Below are positions 32,701 through 43,370 of a stretch of DNA of 64,000 nt, piece by piece. The DNA is from Edaphochlamys debaryana. Taxonomy: Eukaryota > Chlorophyta > Chlorophyceae > Chlamydomonadales. The translations under genes were made by a program, and so were the position numbers. Each line of letters starts with the position of its first letter. Position 1 is the first letter of the stretch. The DNA lies in contig JAEHOE010000126.1 of NCBI GenBank assembly GCA_016858145.1, positions 62,001 through 126,000 on the forward strand. Direction: 5' to 3'. Under the pieces are notes generated by a model that saw only the letters and a list, made by a program, of their open reading frames with translations, was not told the DNA's origin and did no database searches.

Positions 32701-35700
32701 TTCGCTGGGCCCGCTGTGCGCACTTGTGTGGCCGAGTGCTCACATGTGTGATGACCGAGGCCAGGGGGGCAGGTTCGACCCTCAGTCACTGAACCTCCAT
32801 GTCGAGCTTTCTCCCACACTTCCTGCGCCAGGGCAACACGTCGGCGGCGACGAGGGCCCGGCGTCCAGTCGGGGCACCAATCAGCCCTCAGCCGAGCTCC
32901 CCGTCGTCATCACGCTGCTCACCCCCGCTCGGCCCTGCACCCTGAGGGAACTGCAGGTGGGCGCGGCGTTGGGTGTGGTGCCGTGGCTGCTGTGCCCTGC
33001 TGTGCACATGCATAAACTCCCGCCTCGGAGGGAGCGGCCCGTGCGCGACCGCCAGCGGAAGCATTTGGAGCAACTGCCCCTGCCTAGTTCAGCCCACGTG
33101 TAAACCCGGCCCCGCTCATCACCTGCCGCCACACCACCGCCCGGTCCCCGCGTGCAGGTGCTAGAAGCCGTAGACACGGGTGCCTCGCCGGCCTCCCACG
33201 CCTCCGGGGACGCATCGGAGGGCGGCGCATACTCCGACGCCCCCGCGGCGGTGGTGCTGACGGGCAGGGTGCTGGGCAAGGTGGGGTCCGGGTGCGTGGT
33301 GTGGCGGCGGGCGTTTACAGGGACGGTCGTGCACGCGAAGAAGGCTGGCAGCAGCGAGAGCGCGAGACTCCTGCCCGCGTTCCGCCATGTTCCTATCTTT
33401 CCCTCCCGCGCGCCACCTGCAGGGCGCCTGCGGGCACGTGCTCGAGGGCGTTTACATGGGGCAGAGGGTGGCGGTCAAGCAGTACCAGGGTGGCGGGTCC
33501 GTGGTCTCCGAAGTCATAAAGCGGTCGTGCGTGCAGGTGCGTGCGGAGGGCTGGGCTTGGGCTATGGTGTGTTATCCCTATGCTTATGACTAGGTGTGCC
33601 TTGGGCTCGAAAGCACGCCCTGAAGGCGTGCACCTCCCGCTGTTTGATCCCAAGCAAAGCCGGACTGCATGCAACTCTTGCCCCCCAGGAGCTGGAGATC
33701 CTGGCCCGCTGCGACCACCCAAACGTGGTGCGGCTGCTGGCGGCGTGCGTCACGGGGCCAAGGCCTGTCACCGTCATGGTGCGTGGAGAGCCTTGGGGCA
33801 GAGGCGGGGCTGTGTAAAATGTAGGCGTGTCACCACAGCAGGCCTTTTTTGAACTCCCTTTTGGGTTCCCAATCTTCCCATCCCGTTCAGGAATTGTGCG
33901 ACCTCTCCTTGGCACGGCTGCTGTACAGCGCAGGCGAAGGGAAGCTCCTGCCCATGGCCCTGGTGCGTCAGGGCTGCTGCAACAGGGCGTGCCGGGCTCC
34001 GGCTTGCGGTACCTCCCTCACCCCTTGCGCGTGCGCTGTGCAGGTGTTGCACATTGCAACGGAGGTTGCAAAGGTGGGGCTGGAGGGAAGCGGGCGTTTC
34101 GAGCACCTTACGACAGCCGACCATCCTTTTCACTGTCTTATGTCATCCTCCTCCCATTTGGCCCTCCATTGTGCCCCCAGGGCCTCGAGTACCTCCACCC
34201 CACCATTGTGTGAGTCGCTTGTACGCGGCGGGGATTCAATGGGGACCGGGGCTTTGAGCCTACCCACAGGACAGGCGCCCAACAGGTTCCCATGGTTTCC
34301 GATCCCGTCCCGCAGGCACCGTGACCTCAAGCCGGCCAACGTGCTGATCAACAACCCCGACAGCCCTTTTCCAGAAGTCAAGCTAGCGGTGCGTTGACCT
34401 GATGCCCTTTGGCCAAGGGTCTTCGGGGCAATCTCATGACACCCTGTCCTGGCGTGCGCCCTGCTGCAGGACTTTGGGCTGTCCCGCATTTGGGACACGG
34501 TGCAATCCACAAAGACACCGGAGGCGGGCACGGTGAGTTGCCAGCGGTTTGAGATTCGGCGCCTACCGGTACATGCACGTCCCACCTCCCAGCCATCTTC
34601 GGGGCTCAGCCCTTGTTCCCAGCGCTGATAGAGCTGAAACCCGATCTTTTTTTGTTTCCCCCAACACCCGCTTCATCCTCACAGCCGCCCTACCTTGCGC
34701 CGGTGAGGCAGAGCCAGAGTGTGCCTCAGTCGTATTGATGCGGTAGTCCCCGTAGGCTTCAACAAGCTACGGCTCTGGAAGTAAAAGGCTTTGTGCGGCA
34801 CCAACGCATTTCCCATCCGCTGTATCACACGGTGCCCACCGCCTGGTCTTTTTGTGTGCTGACAGGAGTGCTTTGAAACCCGGAACTGGACCCTGACGCC
34901 CAAGGTGCGCTTGAATGTGCTCCTACCCTATGCTTTGCTCAGTTCCCCCAATCCCCGGCCTGAACTATCCCCATGCCCCGTCGCCGCGATCTGCCTAACG
35001 CATCACGGTCCTCGCCTGCTCCCCGCTCGCCCGCTCCCCTCCAGGTCGACATCTACAGCTGGGGCGTGTGCGTGTGGGAGATGCTCACTGGGGAGCGACC
35101 GTGGCGGGACCTCAACCCCGTGGGTGAGTGCCATGACGCCCCTCCACCCAAGGCCTGCCTGCCTCCGTCGCTCGGGGGGGTCCAGCCCACGCTACGAGCC
35201 CCGGTCCATCCCGCACAATCAGCCCCTGTCATGTCTCGTGTCCTTCGCTGTTCGCTCCCAGTACCTCTTCTGGCTCAGCACGCTCCTGCCCTGCTCCCCC
35301 TCTCGCCCCCGTTTCCTCCGCTACCACCCCCGCAGCCATCGCCACTCAGGTGGCGCTGATGGAGAGGCAGCTGCCCATCCCCTGGGGCGACCACCCGAAC
35401 CGCTGGCCGCCGCGGCTGCAGCGGCTGCTCAAGAGCACGTGGGAGCGCGACCCCAGCCGCCGCCCCGCGGCCGCCGAGCTGGTCAAGGAGCTCCTGCTGC
35501 TCCGGGAGGTGAGTCATGGGGGGTGGGGTGGAGGGCTGGCGGATGTGGGCTGGCGCCGGTGCTGTACGGCAGTCGCCGTACTACGGTGGGGCAAGCGCCA
35601 CGCCCGGAAAACCGGAAGCGCTGTTGGGCTCTCTCTCTCTCTCGGGCTTATTTTGCCTCCCCAGGCCTCCGGCTTTTTTACCGCTGACGCACCCCACCGG

Positions 35701-35756
35701 TCCCCCTGCAGGAGAGCAGTGCTCGAACGACCCCGAGGACGCGCTTTGCGCTGTAG
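29713..35756 (+). CDS. Receptor-like protein kinase A (secreted ectodomain, one TM helix, TKL-type kinase)
   Basis: There are 23 exons: 29713-29961, 30287-30343, 30648-30738, 30953-31030, 31208-31420, 31709-31811, 31987-32204, 32349-32445, 32614-32675, 32832-32956, 33158-33280, 33423-33536, 33689-33778, 33891-33962, 34044-34073, 34181-34209, 34316-34388, 34470-34532, 34685-34702, 34866-34904, 35045-35123, 35336-35508 and 35712-35756. They total 746 residues. A signal peptide follows Met-13 (MRSCVPLCALLVLARAVDSS). The ectodomain (about 33-325) has N-glycosylation sites at RRNVT and NLTARC and paired cysteines. A TM helix at about 326-352 ends in LVLWRQ. The kinase domain (463-735) has GKGACGHV, VAVK, HRDLKPAN, DFGLSR, YLAPE and DIYSWGVCVWEML, so it should be active. 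The last intron gives A a C-terminus unlike B and C. I infer a plasma-membrane sensor; the ligand is unknown. Confidence 0.88.
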
Positions 35757-36235
35757 CGACTTGGTGAGGAGGAGAACTCTGGCATGCGGACCACTGGCGT
35801 TACGAGGCCCCGCTGCTGCACAGGGGGGTGCGTGGCACCAATCAGGGTGGAGCCCTGCCGGCCAAAGGAGGGAGAAACGGACGCTAGAGTGCAAGCAGGG
35901 GTCAAGGTTGTGGCAAACGAGAGTGCGAGGTGGCCTAGGCGTGGATGGGATCAGCCCTTTATCCCCTTGCTTGGTTAAGCTCTTGGCGCCTCGTGAAGGA
36001 CGGGTACTGTTTCCTGCCGTAGCATTATCCCATACCGATGACTCGTTCGGACACCGGTCAGCCTGGCGTGTTGGAGTGCATGCAGGAGCATAAGCAAACG
36101 AGCGCAGAATGCTCGCATTCAAAAGTGTTTGGATAGGACTGCATGCTTGCCTGCAATCGGGTGATGTCGCCGAGGATAAGCATAACGGCACTGCACAAGT
36201 TGGCTTTATGAAGCTGTCCTTTATCTTGTTGGGTT

Positions 36236-36640
36236 AAGTTTTACAACGCGGAGCCCATTGTGGCTGGGTGTGAGCCCATGGCTGGTGATGGAGAGGGTTT
36301 GACTGGGAACAGTTTACCCTCCTGGAGGGCTTGGGGTGCTCTACCCTGGTCCATTTCGGCATGACAGTTATATACTGCATCTCATCCTTCTCTATCTGGG
36401 GCGTTGAGTTGGGCGGAGTTGGTTCCTAAAGGAGTCCATTGTGGCGGGGTGCGAGCCTATGGCTATTGTGGGCGGGGGTGGACTCTTAACATTGGACCCT
36501 TGTGGGGGCGTTTGAATGCTCCACGGGGCTTAGGGTTTCGGGGGAAAGGCAGGGGAGCAAAGGCAGGGGCTCAAAGGCGAGGGCTCCACCCGTCATTATG
36601 CTCAAATGGTATGGTGACTGCACCTCATCCCACTTCATTT
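36236..36640 (+). repeat. Degenerate direct duplication
   Basis: Sequence from about 36236 (CCCATTGTGGCTGGGTGTGA, then GCCCATGGCT) reappears from about 36420 (TCCATTGTGGCGGGGTGCGA, then GCCTATGGCT). The matching order continues through a CTGCATCTCATCC / CTGCACCTCATCC block. The second copy contains an insertion. Confidence 0.6.
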
Positions 36641-37371
36641 GGACGCATAGGTTACATGACATCAACGAAGCGGTTGGAGTCGTTTCTTGACGGATAACGG
36701 TGTCGATGTGACGAGGGCATTGAAGTGCTGACTCGGAGGACAAGCAAAGGGAGGAAGCTGGCCCTGCTCGGCTCGTGTGCGGGCGGCGGCGCAGTCCATG
36801 TCGGGGACGGAGTCGGCAGGGTCCTCAACTGTGGGTCGACACCCACAGAGGGCACAGAGTCATGGTCCGGGAACCGGGGGCTGGGGGGTATGCCACGGCT
36901 AGGCGGCTTGGCTAGCGGCTTTGGTTTTGGGCGGGTGAGGTGGTCTACATCTCGCCCGCTCGAGGTATACCGACTCTTGCAGGGTCGTGAACGACTCGTG
37001 AACGACTCGTGTCCGGGTGTGATACGGAGCGCTCTCTTCGTGCTCGAAAGGCCTGAGGCGGCCACCTTGTTGGCTTGAGCGGAACACGTTACCCACAAGC
37101 TACCCACACGTTACCCACACGGCTTTGTTTGGCTTGAGGTTCACCGGTACCGACTACTGCTGCGTCCGGAACGGACTGCCGTCCAGGGCGTGAGCCACAT
37201 GGCCGGCGACTTGGGCTCTCCTCTTGCCTCTTGCTTGGGCATGAAGCCGTCGCGGGCGGTTACCCCACTTTGTTGGCCAGGTATTGAACGAGAGTCTTCG
37301 GTTACACCTTTGCCGTGAATCCACAAACCAAGCACGGCCCGAATGTTCATGGACACCCTGCTTCCGTGCCA

Positions 37372-37404
37372 TCGTGCACTGCGCTGCATTGCGCTTTGCT
37401 TTCA
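37372..37404 (+). repeat. Short dispersed repeat, GCATTGCGCTTTGCTTT copy
   Basis: CGTGCACTGCGCTGCATTGC followed by GCTTTGCTTT is nearly identical to the reverse complement of 54631-54664. Related copies are at 44081-44109 (same strand) and 53933-53965 (other strand). Confidence 0.65.
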
Positions 37405-38036
37405 ACCTTGCTTCCGCAGAGCAGCGCGCCGTGCCGGAGGGCCATTGGCTCCAGGCCAGCTGACGCCCCTCCCAGGACACCCGGCGGACGTTGACACCCC
37501 CTCGCACTTCAGCCGCATCCGCGCGGAGCAGTGCTCCAAAGCCCATTCCTGATAGGTGAGCAGGCCGTCCCTGCCCCAGCGCCCACACAGTCGATGCCAG
37601 CCGCCATGCACGCGGGTGGCCACCCCGACTTTTGCACAACAAGCAAGGCTGGTAAGGACAGGCGGAGGTACCCAACAGCGTGGAGTCTGGCATTCACCTT
37701 GACACCAGCACGGAGGTCATGCAAGGGTACAGCGACTTGTGGCTATCACACCTTGGAGCTTGGACTCTGGAGGCGTGTTGTGCTTGAGCAGGGCGGAAGC
37801 ATTCATGCATGGCACGCTGAACCCATTTCGGGTACAGAAATCACTTGGGTCTCCCTCGGAGGTCCGACACCTCAAAGCCCCAAGGACTCACAATTTTGAC
37901 AGCACTGCTAAAAAGCCTCAAACTCTACTTTTGTTAACCAAAACGTGCCAGGTGCCCAGCTAGTCTGGGTAGGTGCGGGCGGGTGGGTGGATTGGGGACG
38001 GTCCGTTGGGGCTTGGCGACGTTGGTGTGCGGAGGG

Positions 38037-38156
38037 CTGCTTGGGAATCGGGACGTCTCCGCTGCCAACGTGATCCGCATCCTCCTTCTGCTGAAGCTGC
38101 TGGGCTTCAGCCGGCCGGCCGCGCTGGAGCGGCCGCCGGCCGTGGACCCGGGCTGA
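38037..38156 (+). pseudogene. Orphan exon-like fragment
   Basis: The frame ending at TGA 38154-38156 encodes SAANVIRILLLLKLLGFS and RPAALERPPAVDPG with the C-ending codon bias of real genes in this window. No start, upstream exon or flanking gene can be joined. It may be the terminal exon of a decayed gene or mobile element. Not recognised. Confidence 0.3.
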
Positions 38157-38782
38157 GCGCCCAAAAGCAGCGGCGGCGGAGGGGAGAGATGTAGCGGGTG
38201 GCGTGTGGGCAGTAGCGGATTGGAGACGGACATCTACTCTTTTTATCTTCTGGAGGGTGCATGTGAATGTGCGCCCAACCCAACCGGCTAAGTCCGGCAT
38301 TGCGGGGTTGCGAAGGCCCCTAACTTATGGCGGCGTGGGTTTAGTCCGTGCGCTGTGGGGCGTAGTGCTTGATTGCGCGGCCCCAGTGCTGCCCGGCCTC
38401 GCGGGGTTTGGGGCTCAGCCCTTTTCCCTGTCCTGAGGAGGACAGACACCCTTGTTGACAGCACAGGACGGAAAACCTTGCAGTGAGGGCGGCGAGAGGG
38501 CCACGTTGATGCTCCGTGCCTAAAGCAAACCTGCCATGTATGCTCCTATTTCCTGCATGGCCTGAGGCGCAATGCCATACGATACCATACGTGCCATGCA
38601 TATAATCAAACGCTTGTTGGGCGTGGGAGCGAAGGGCGCACACATCTCCGCATGACACTTATACATAAGCGCATGCAGCGAACTTGGTGTGCACACATGC
38701 AGCACCTGACTCTCTCTTCATCCCCTTCCATCCCCGCAGCTTCCTTCGCTGCGCACCCACACCACAACCAGGGCGGTGCGCC

Positions 38783-41700
38783 TCAAGCTCCTGCCTGTCG
38801 CTCCATGGTTTGAAACAAGGCAAGCTCCTTGGCAATCTCCGCGGCCGCGGGTCGACGGCCAGGGTCCCTGTCCCATGTGCGCCAAAGCAGCTCCCTGAGC
38901 CGCATGGGCCAGCGGGTGGGGTCGGCGTCTCCACTGGGCGGCACGGGCAGGCGCGTGTTCTTCAGCGTGACGAGGGTGGCGACGCCTGTTTGGTTGGTGA
39001 GGGGCCGGGCGGGGAGGGCGGGATGAGCGGATGCAAGCCTCGGTGGCAGCGCTCGCCCAGCAGCTGCGTCCGGCGTGTGACGTACGTCGTACACATAAAT
39101 CCAAGTGCCGTACAAACCAAGCTTGCGTACATGTATGCGCATGGGCGCTCACCTATGGGTGCCACGCCCTGCCAGGGCTTGCTCCCCGCCAGCATCTCCC
39201 ACACGCACACGCCCCAGCTGTAGATGTCGGCCTGGGGCGAAGGCATGGTGGGACGGCTGCTTGTGACGAGAAGGTCACACAAACGGCCAGCCATTGCTTC
39301 AAGCGTCGGCTCCGATGCCAACACCACGCCACGCACCTTGTGCGTTATGATGAAGTTATCCAGCTCAAAGCACTCCTGCGCACAGGGCGGCCGATAAAAC
39401 GGGGTTCGTTGGGGTAAAGCCCGGGACAAGAAGGACCAGCAGAAGCGGAAAGGGGCTCTGCTGAGTTGCCGTACACCTCATCAGTACTCGCCGGCGCCAG
39501 ATAGGGTGTCTGAGCGAAAGCGGCGGCAGAGGTGGGGGACAGAGGTTGGTGCGCAACACGTAACTGCGCTTTGCCGGCGCCCAGACCCATCCATCCGCAG
39601 CTTACCGTGCCCGCCTCCGGCGTCTTTGTGGGCTGCACCGTGTCCCAAATGCGGGACAGCCCAAAGTCCTGCAGCAGGGCACACGTCAGCACAGGGGTGT
39701 CTAATAGATTGCCACGAAGACTCTTGGCCAAAGCGCCTCAGGTCCCACCTACCGCCAGCTTGACCTCTGGAAACGGGCTGTCGGGGTTGTTGATCAGCAC
39801 GTTGGCCGGCTTGAGGTCACGGTGCCTGCGGGACGGAGAGCATAGGAACATTAGCAATCTAGCCGTCTACGGGTGGGCTCCAAGACCCGTGCTTCTTCAT
39901 ACGAGCGACTCACACTATGGTGGGATGCAGGTACTCGAGCCCCTGGGGGCAGGGGGCAGGATGGCAAGGGCAGGATCGAGTCGGGTAGTAGAGGGCTTCA
40001 CAAGTCATGCTGATGGCACCCTCCTACCCCACGCCTCGCCTTTGCGATCTCAGCTCCTATGTGCAGCACCTGTGCGGGCCAAGGGATGACATGAGGGTTC
40101 GAGCGAGCGCATGATCGAGCAAAGGGTTTGTGCTGCCACCCCTCTCACTCACCAGAGGTATTGGCAAGAGCTTGCCGTCACGCCTGCCGTACGGTAGCTG
40201 TGCAAGGGACACATCGCACAGCTCCTGAGGCGATGAGGAGAGAAGGAAGGAAAGCATGTTGGAGTGAGCGCTGTCCGAGCGCTGCCCCGCTCGCCATGTA
40301 GGCCCCGCCCTGTCCCCGCTCACCATGACGGTGACGGGCCTTGGCCCCGTGACGCACGCCGCCAGCAGCCGCACCACATTGGGGTGGTCGCAGCGGGCCA
40401 GGATCTCCAGCTCCTGTGAGACATGGGGTGGCATACAAGGCGTTTCAACTGGTACGGCAGGTGCCGAGGTGTACGACATTAACCGCCTGCTGGAGGGCGG
40501 ACACAGAGAAGAGAGATGGCCAGGCACACCACTTCACCTTCCCTGCCCCTGCCCCTGGGCCCACCTGCACGCAGGACTGCAGTATGCTCTCCGCTAGCGC
40601 CGCCCCGACCCCCTGGAACGTGAACTGCTTCACTGCCACCCTCTGCCCCTGGTACACGCCCTCGCACACCCGGCCGCAGGCGCCCTGCAGAGGCGCGACG
40701 GCGGTGAACGGACAGGGAGTGGGCAAGGCAAGGCTCTTTTAGTTCTCGAGTCTCACGCCCAGCCCTCATCGCAGGTTTCGCCACTCGCTCGCCCCGCCTT
40801 CCGGGCCGCACCTTGCCCAGCACCCGCCCCGTCAGCACCACAGCCGCGGGGGCCTCCGCCGGTTCGCAGGTGCTTCCGGTGCAGTGGCTCCCGCCATCGG
40901 TCACCGTGGGCTGAGAGCCCTCGTCGCAGCTGCTCACGACCTGACGGGGTTGCGCAGTAAGATGGGGAGTATGCCGCAGGATCCCGTCACCATTCGCCGT
41001 TCCCTGTCCCCGTGGGGCCCCTTCTCCCTCTTGCGCTCCTGGCTTGGGAACGGCTCTCTCACCCCTGGGTCCCACCTGCAGCTCCGTTAGGGCGCAGGGT
41101 CGCACGGGCGTCTGTGTGGTAATCACCACCATTGTCACTACCGTTACCCCGTGCGCCGATAAGCCTGGGATGAGGCTGGCTGTGGGCTGGAAGTCATCCC
41201 CCAACTTCATGTCTTGGTGGTCTCCATCCTCCAGCTTGCGGGGCCTGCACGGGTTTGCGTAAGAGTCGGAATGAAAGGGCCTGTTTGGGGCTGCTAGCGT
41301 AAGCCAGGGCCCCTCAAGCAACTGCTTCTGAAGGCCAACGGGTGCAGGGCACGGGCAAAGGTGCGGTTGGCAGCGGGACCCGACTCACGACGCCGAGCTG
41401 CACGATGACGGGCTGCTGGGCCCCTGATGGTGACGGCGCCAGAGCGCAAAGCCCACAGCCGCGAGAACGGCGAGCAACAGCAGCCCTACTGTGTGCATGG
41501 GGCGTGGGTGGAAGGTCAGCGGAGGGTTGCTTATGGATGCCACTGCTTGCGTGGTCTGGGGAAAGCCTGCCCTCCCATCCCGCCGCTCACCTCCCACCAC
41601 ACACCCCGCCACGATGGGTCCCACGGGCGGCCCGCTGCTGCCGCCCCCCGCGCCCGGGCTGCCCTGCCCCGGGACCACCACGGACGCGTCTGGCGCTGGG

Positions 41701-43370
41701 GACACCCCGGCAGGCGCCGGGTCCGTAGTCGCATCGCCCTCGCCGGGCAGCAGCGGAGGCAGGGCCTGGGCTCCACTCTGCGCGAGCCGCTGGCACCTGT
41801 GACCGCACCGAATGGCGGATAGACCATCAGAAGCAGAGGGGCTCAGCAGCAGGACAATTTGAAAGAAAGGAATACCGGTATGCTCTTGTTTTGGGCCCTC
41901 AGCTGGGCAGCAGCACATCGTGGTAGGCCCCCACCCGCCCACTGCCAGTGACCCTGCCCGGCCTCCCGGGTCCATGGGACACCCCACCCCCGCCCCCACC
42001 CGCCTCACCCGATGGGCCCCAACTGGTCTATGCACGCCTGCGTCAGCACCACTCGGCACGGCGCCCAAGAATCCAGGAGCTGGATGACGAGGTTGTTTGG
42101 CTGGGGCTTGTCTGCGCGCGAGGGTTCGCTCCCGTCTGGTCCAATTCCTGCAGCGCCCTGTCTGTGACCGTAAGCGTCGCCATAACCCACCGGATGCGTC
42201 CGCGTCCGCCCCCATCAGTGCGTAATCCTCCAGACGTTGCAGCTGGGGCCAGCAGCGGGCGGTCAGGTTGGCCCCTGAAGCCGCCGCGTCCAGGCAGCCG
42301 GGCTGAGATACGTCGACCTCAAAGCGCTGATCCCCCGGCACGGTCGGGGGTCGGGCCACGCGGGCAAAGTTCTGCCCCATAATTTGAGGAGGGAAACAGA
42401 CACCTGCGGGAGAGCCCGGGGACGCGGCAGGGGCAAGGCGTCGATATACCTGAACAAGGGTACCCTTCTCCTGCTAGATCGTTCAGTGCCATGTCCCCCT
42501 TCCCGTCCCAGATGGCCCCCGCTGCTCACTGCTAATGGCCATGCTTGTGTTGACCAGGACCATGGCCCCAACGGTGCCCGGGGGGCTGGGGAGCAGCAGG
42601 TCCAGGCCTGGGGGGAGAGGAGGGGGACGGGCGCAAGGTGGGCGTCAGGGCGGATCCCGGCTTCAGGCGCACCCCACATGTTCCTTCTGATAGGTCCGTC
42701 CTGCGGGGCAGGGGACCCCTCCTTGCGCACCCGGCCTGCTGAGGAAGTTGTCCCTCCTCCGCCAGCCGTACAGCGCCAGCCACCGGAACTCCAACCGCAC
42801 GTCGTCCGCAAGCATGAGCTGAACAGCAAGGAGGCACGCAGGAGCCGGCAGTGGGGTAGGGAGCGGGGAACCCGTGTCAGCACACGTGCGATCCAGCACG
42901 GAGGCTTTGCCCTGCCTTGCAATTGTTGCGAATGCCGCCGCATGAGGGCGAGTGAGGGCAAAGTCCGTCGCTGCGCCCCACTGACCTTGTGTTGGACGCT
43001 GAGTCCCAGCAGGGGCCATGCACCTGTCGGCCCGCCGGCACCCTGCAGGGGGGGTGTCGGTAGTGGCAGGAACTCGGCCCGTTCCCCTTAGGACGCACCC
43101 AACCCGGCACCGGCTACCACTCCTAACCTGCAAGGTCACGTTTCTTCGCAGCACGACGGGCAGCTCGGGGCACACCCGCCAATCCGCTTCGCTCCACTTG
43201 ACATGCGGGCCGACAATGTGTATTTCGCTGACATTGTTGCACAGCGCGGCTGCAACTTCGGCTCCCGTGGTGGCGCGGTACACGCTGCCAAGCACGCCGA
43301 AGCGCAAGAGGACCAGCGCGGCAAAAAATGCCTTGCAAGCATGCCTGGCCGCCCCCCTCGCGCACATCAT
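38783..43370 (-). CDS. Receptor-like protein kinase B
   Basis: Minus-strand exons are 43370-43128, 43043-42987, 42818-42731, 42607-42530, 42403-42191, 42111-42009, 41796-41591, 41488-41389, 41244-41076, 40940-40812, 40684-40565, 40413-40324, 40224-40153, 40069-40040, 39942-39914, 39825-39753, 39668-39606, 39509-39492, 39375-39337, 39231-39153 and 38985-38783. They total about 733 residues and match A exon for exon, except that A's exons 9 and 10 are one exon here and A's last intron is absent. The start is ATG 43370, followed by a hydrophobic signal core (FFAALVLLRFGVLG). The TM helix is VGLLLLAVLAAVGFALWRR. Kinase motifs GKGACGRV, VAVK, HRDLKPAN, DFGLSR and DIYSWGVCVWEML are intact. Keeping YLAPE requires a GC donor after exon 18 (GCGCCG|GCGAGT); exon 14 also ends at GCAAAG|GCGAGG. 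Confidence 0.87.

Larger units (their letters stand above)
35757..38782. other. 3 kb gene-free region between convergent kinases A and B
   Basis: This holds the 3' UTRs of A (plus) and B (minus), a degenerate direct duplication at 36.24-36.64 kb, short tandem motifs (GAACGACTCGT twice at about 36989-37009; TTACCCACA near 37.09-37.12 kb), a copy of the GCGCTTTGCTTT repeat at 37.39 kb and an orphan exon-like fragment at 38.04-38.16 kb. No intact gene is seen. Confidence 0.55.

Noticed and set aside
39477..39491. Extended exon 18 of kinase B using a GT donor at 39476
   Set aside because: It keeps frame but would insert five residues in the invariant APE motif. The GC donor at the position homologous to A and C preserves it. 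Kept as an alternative in the findings.
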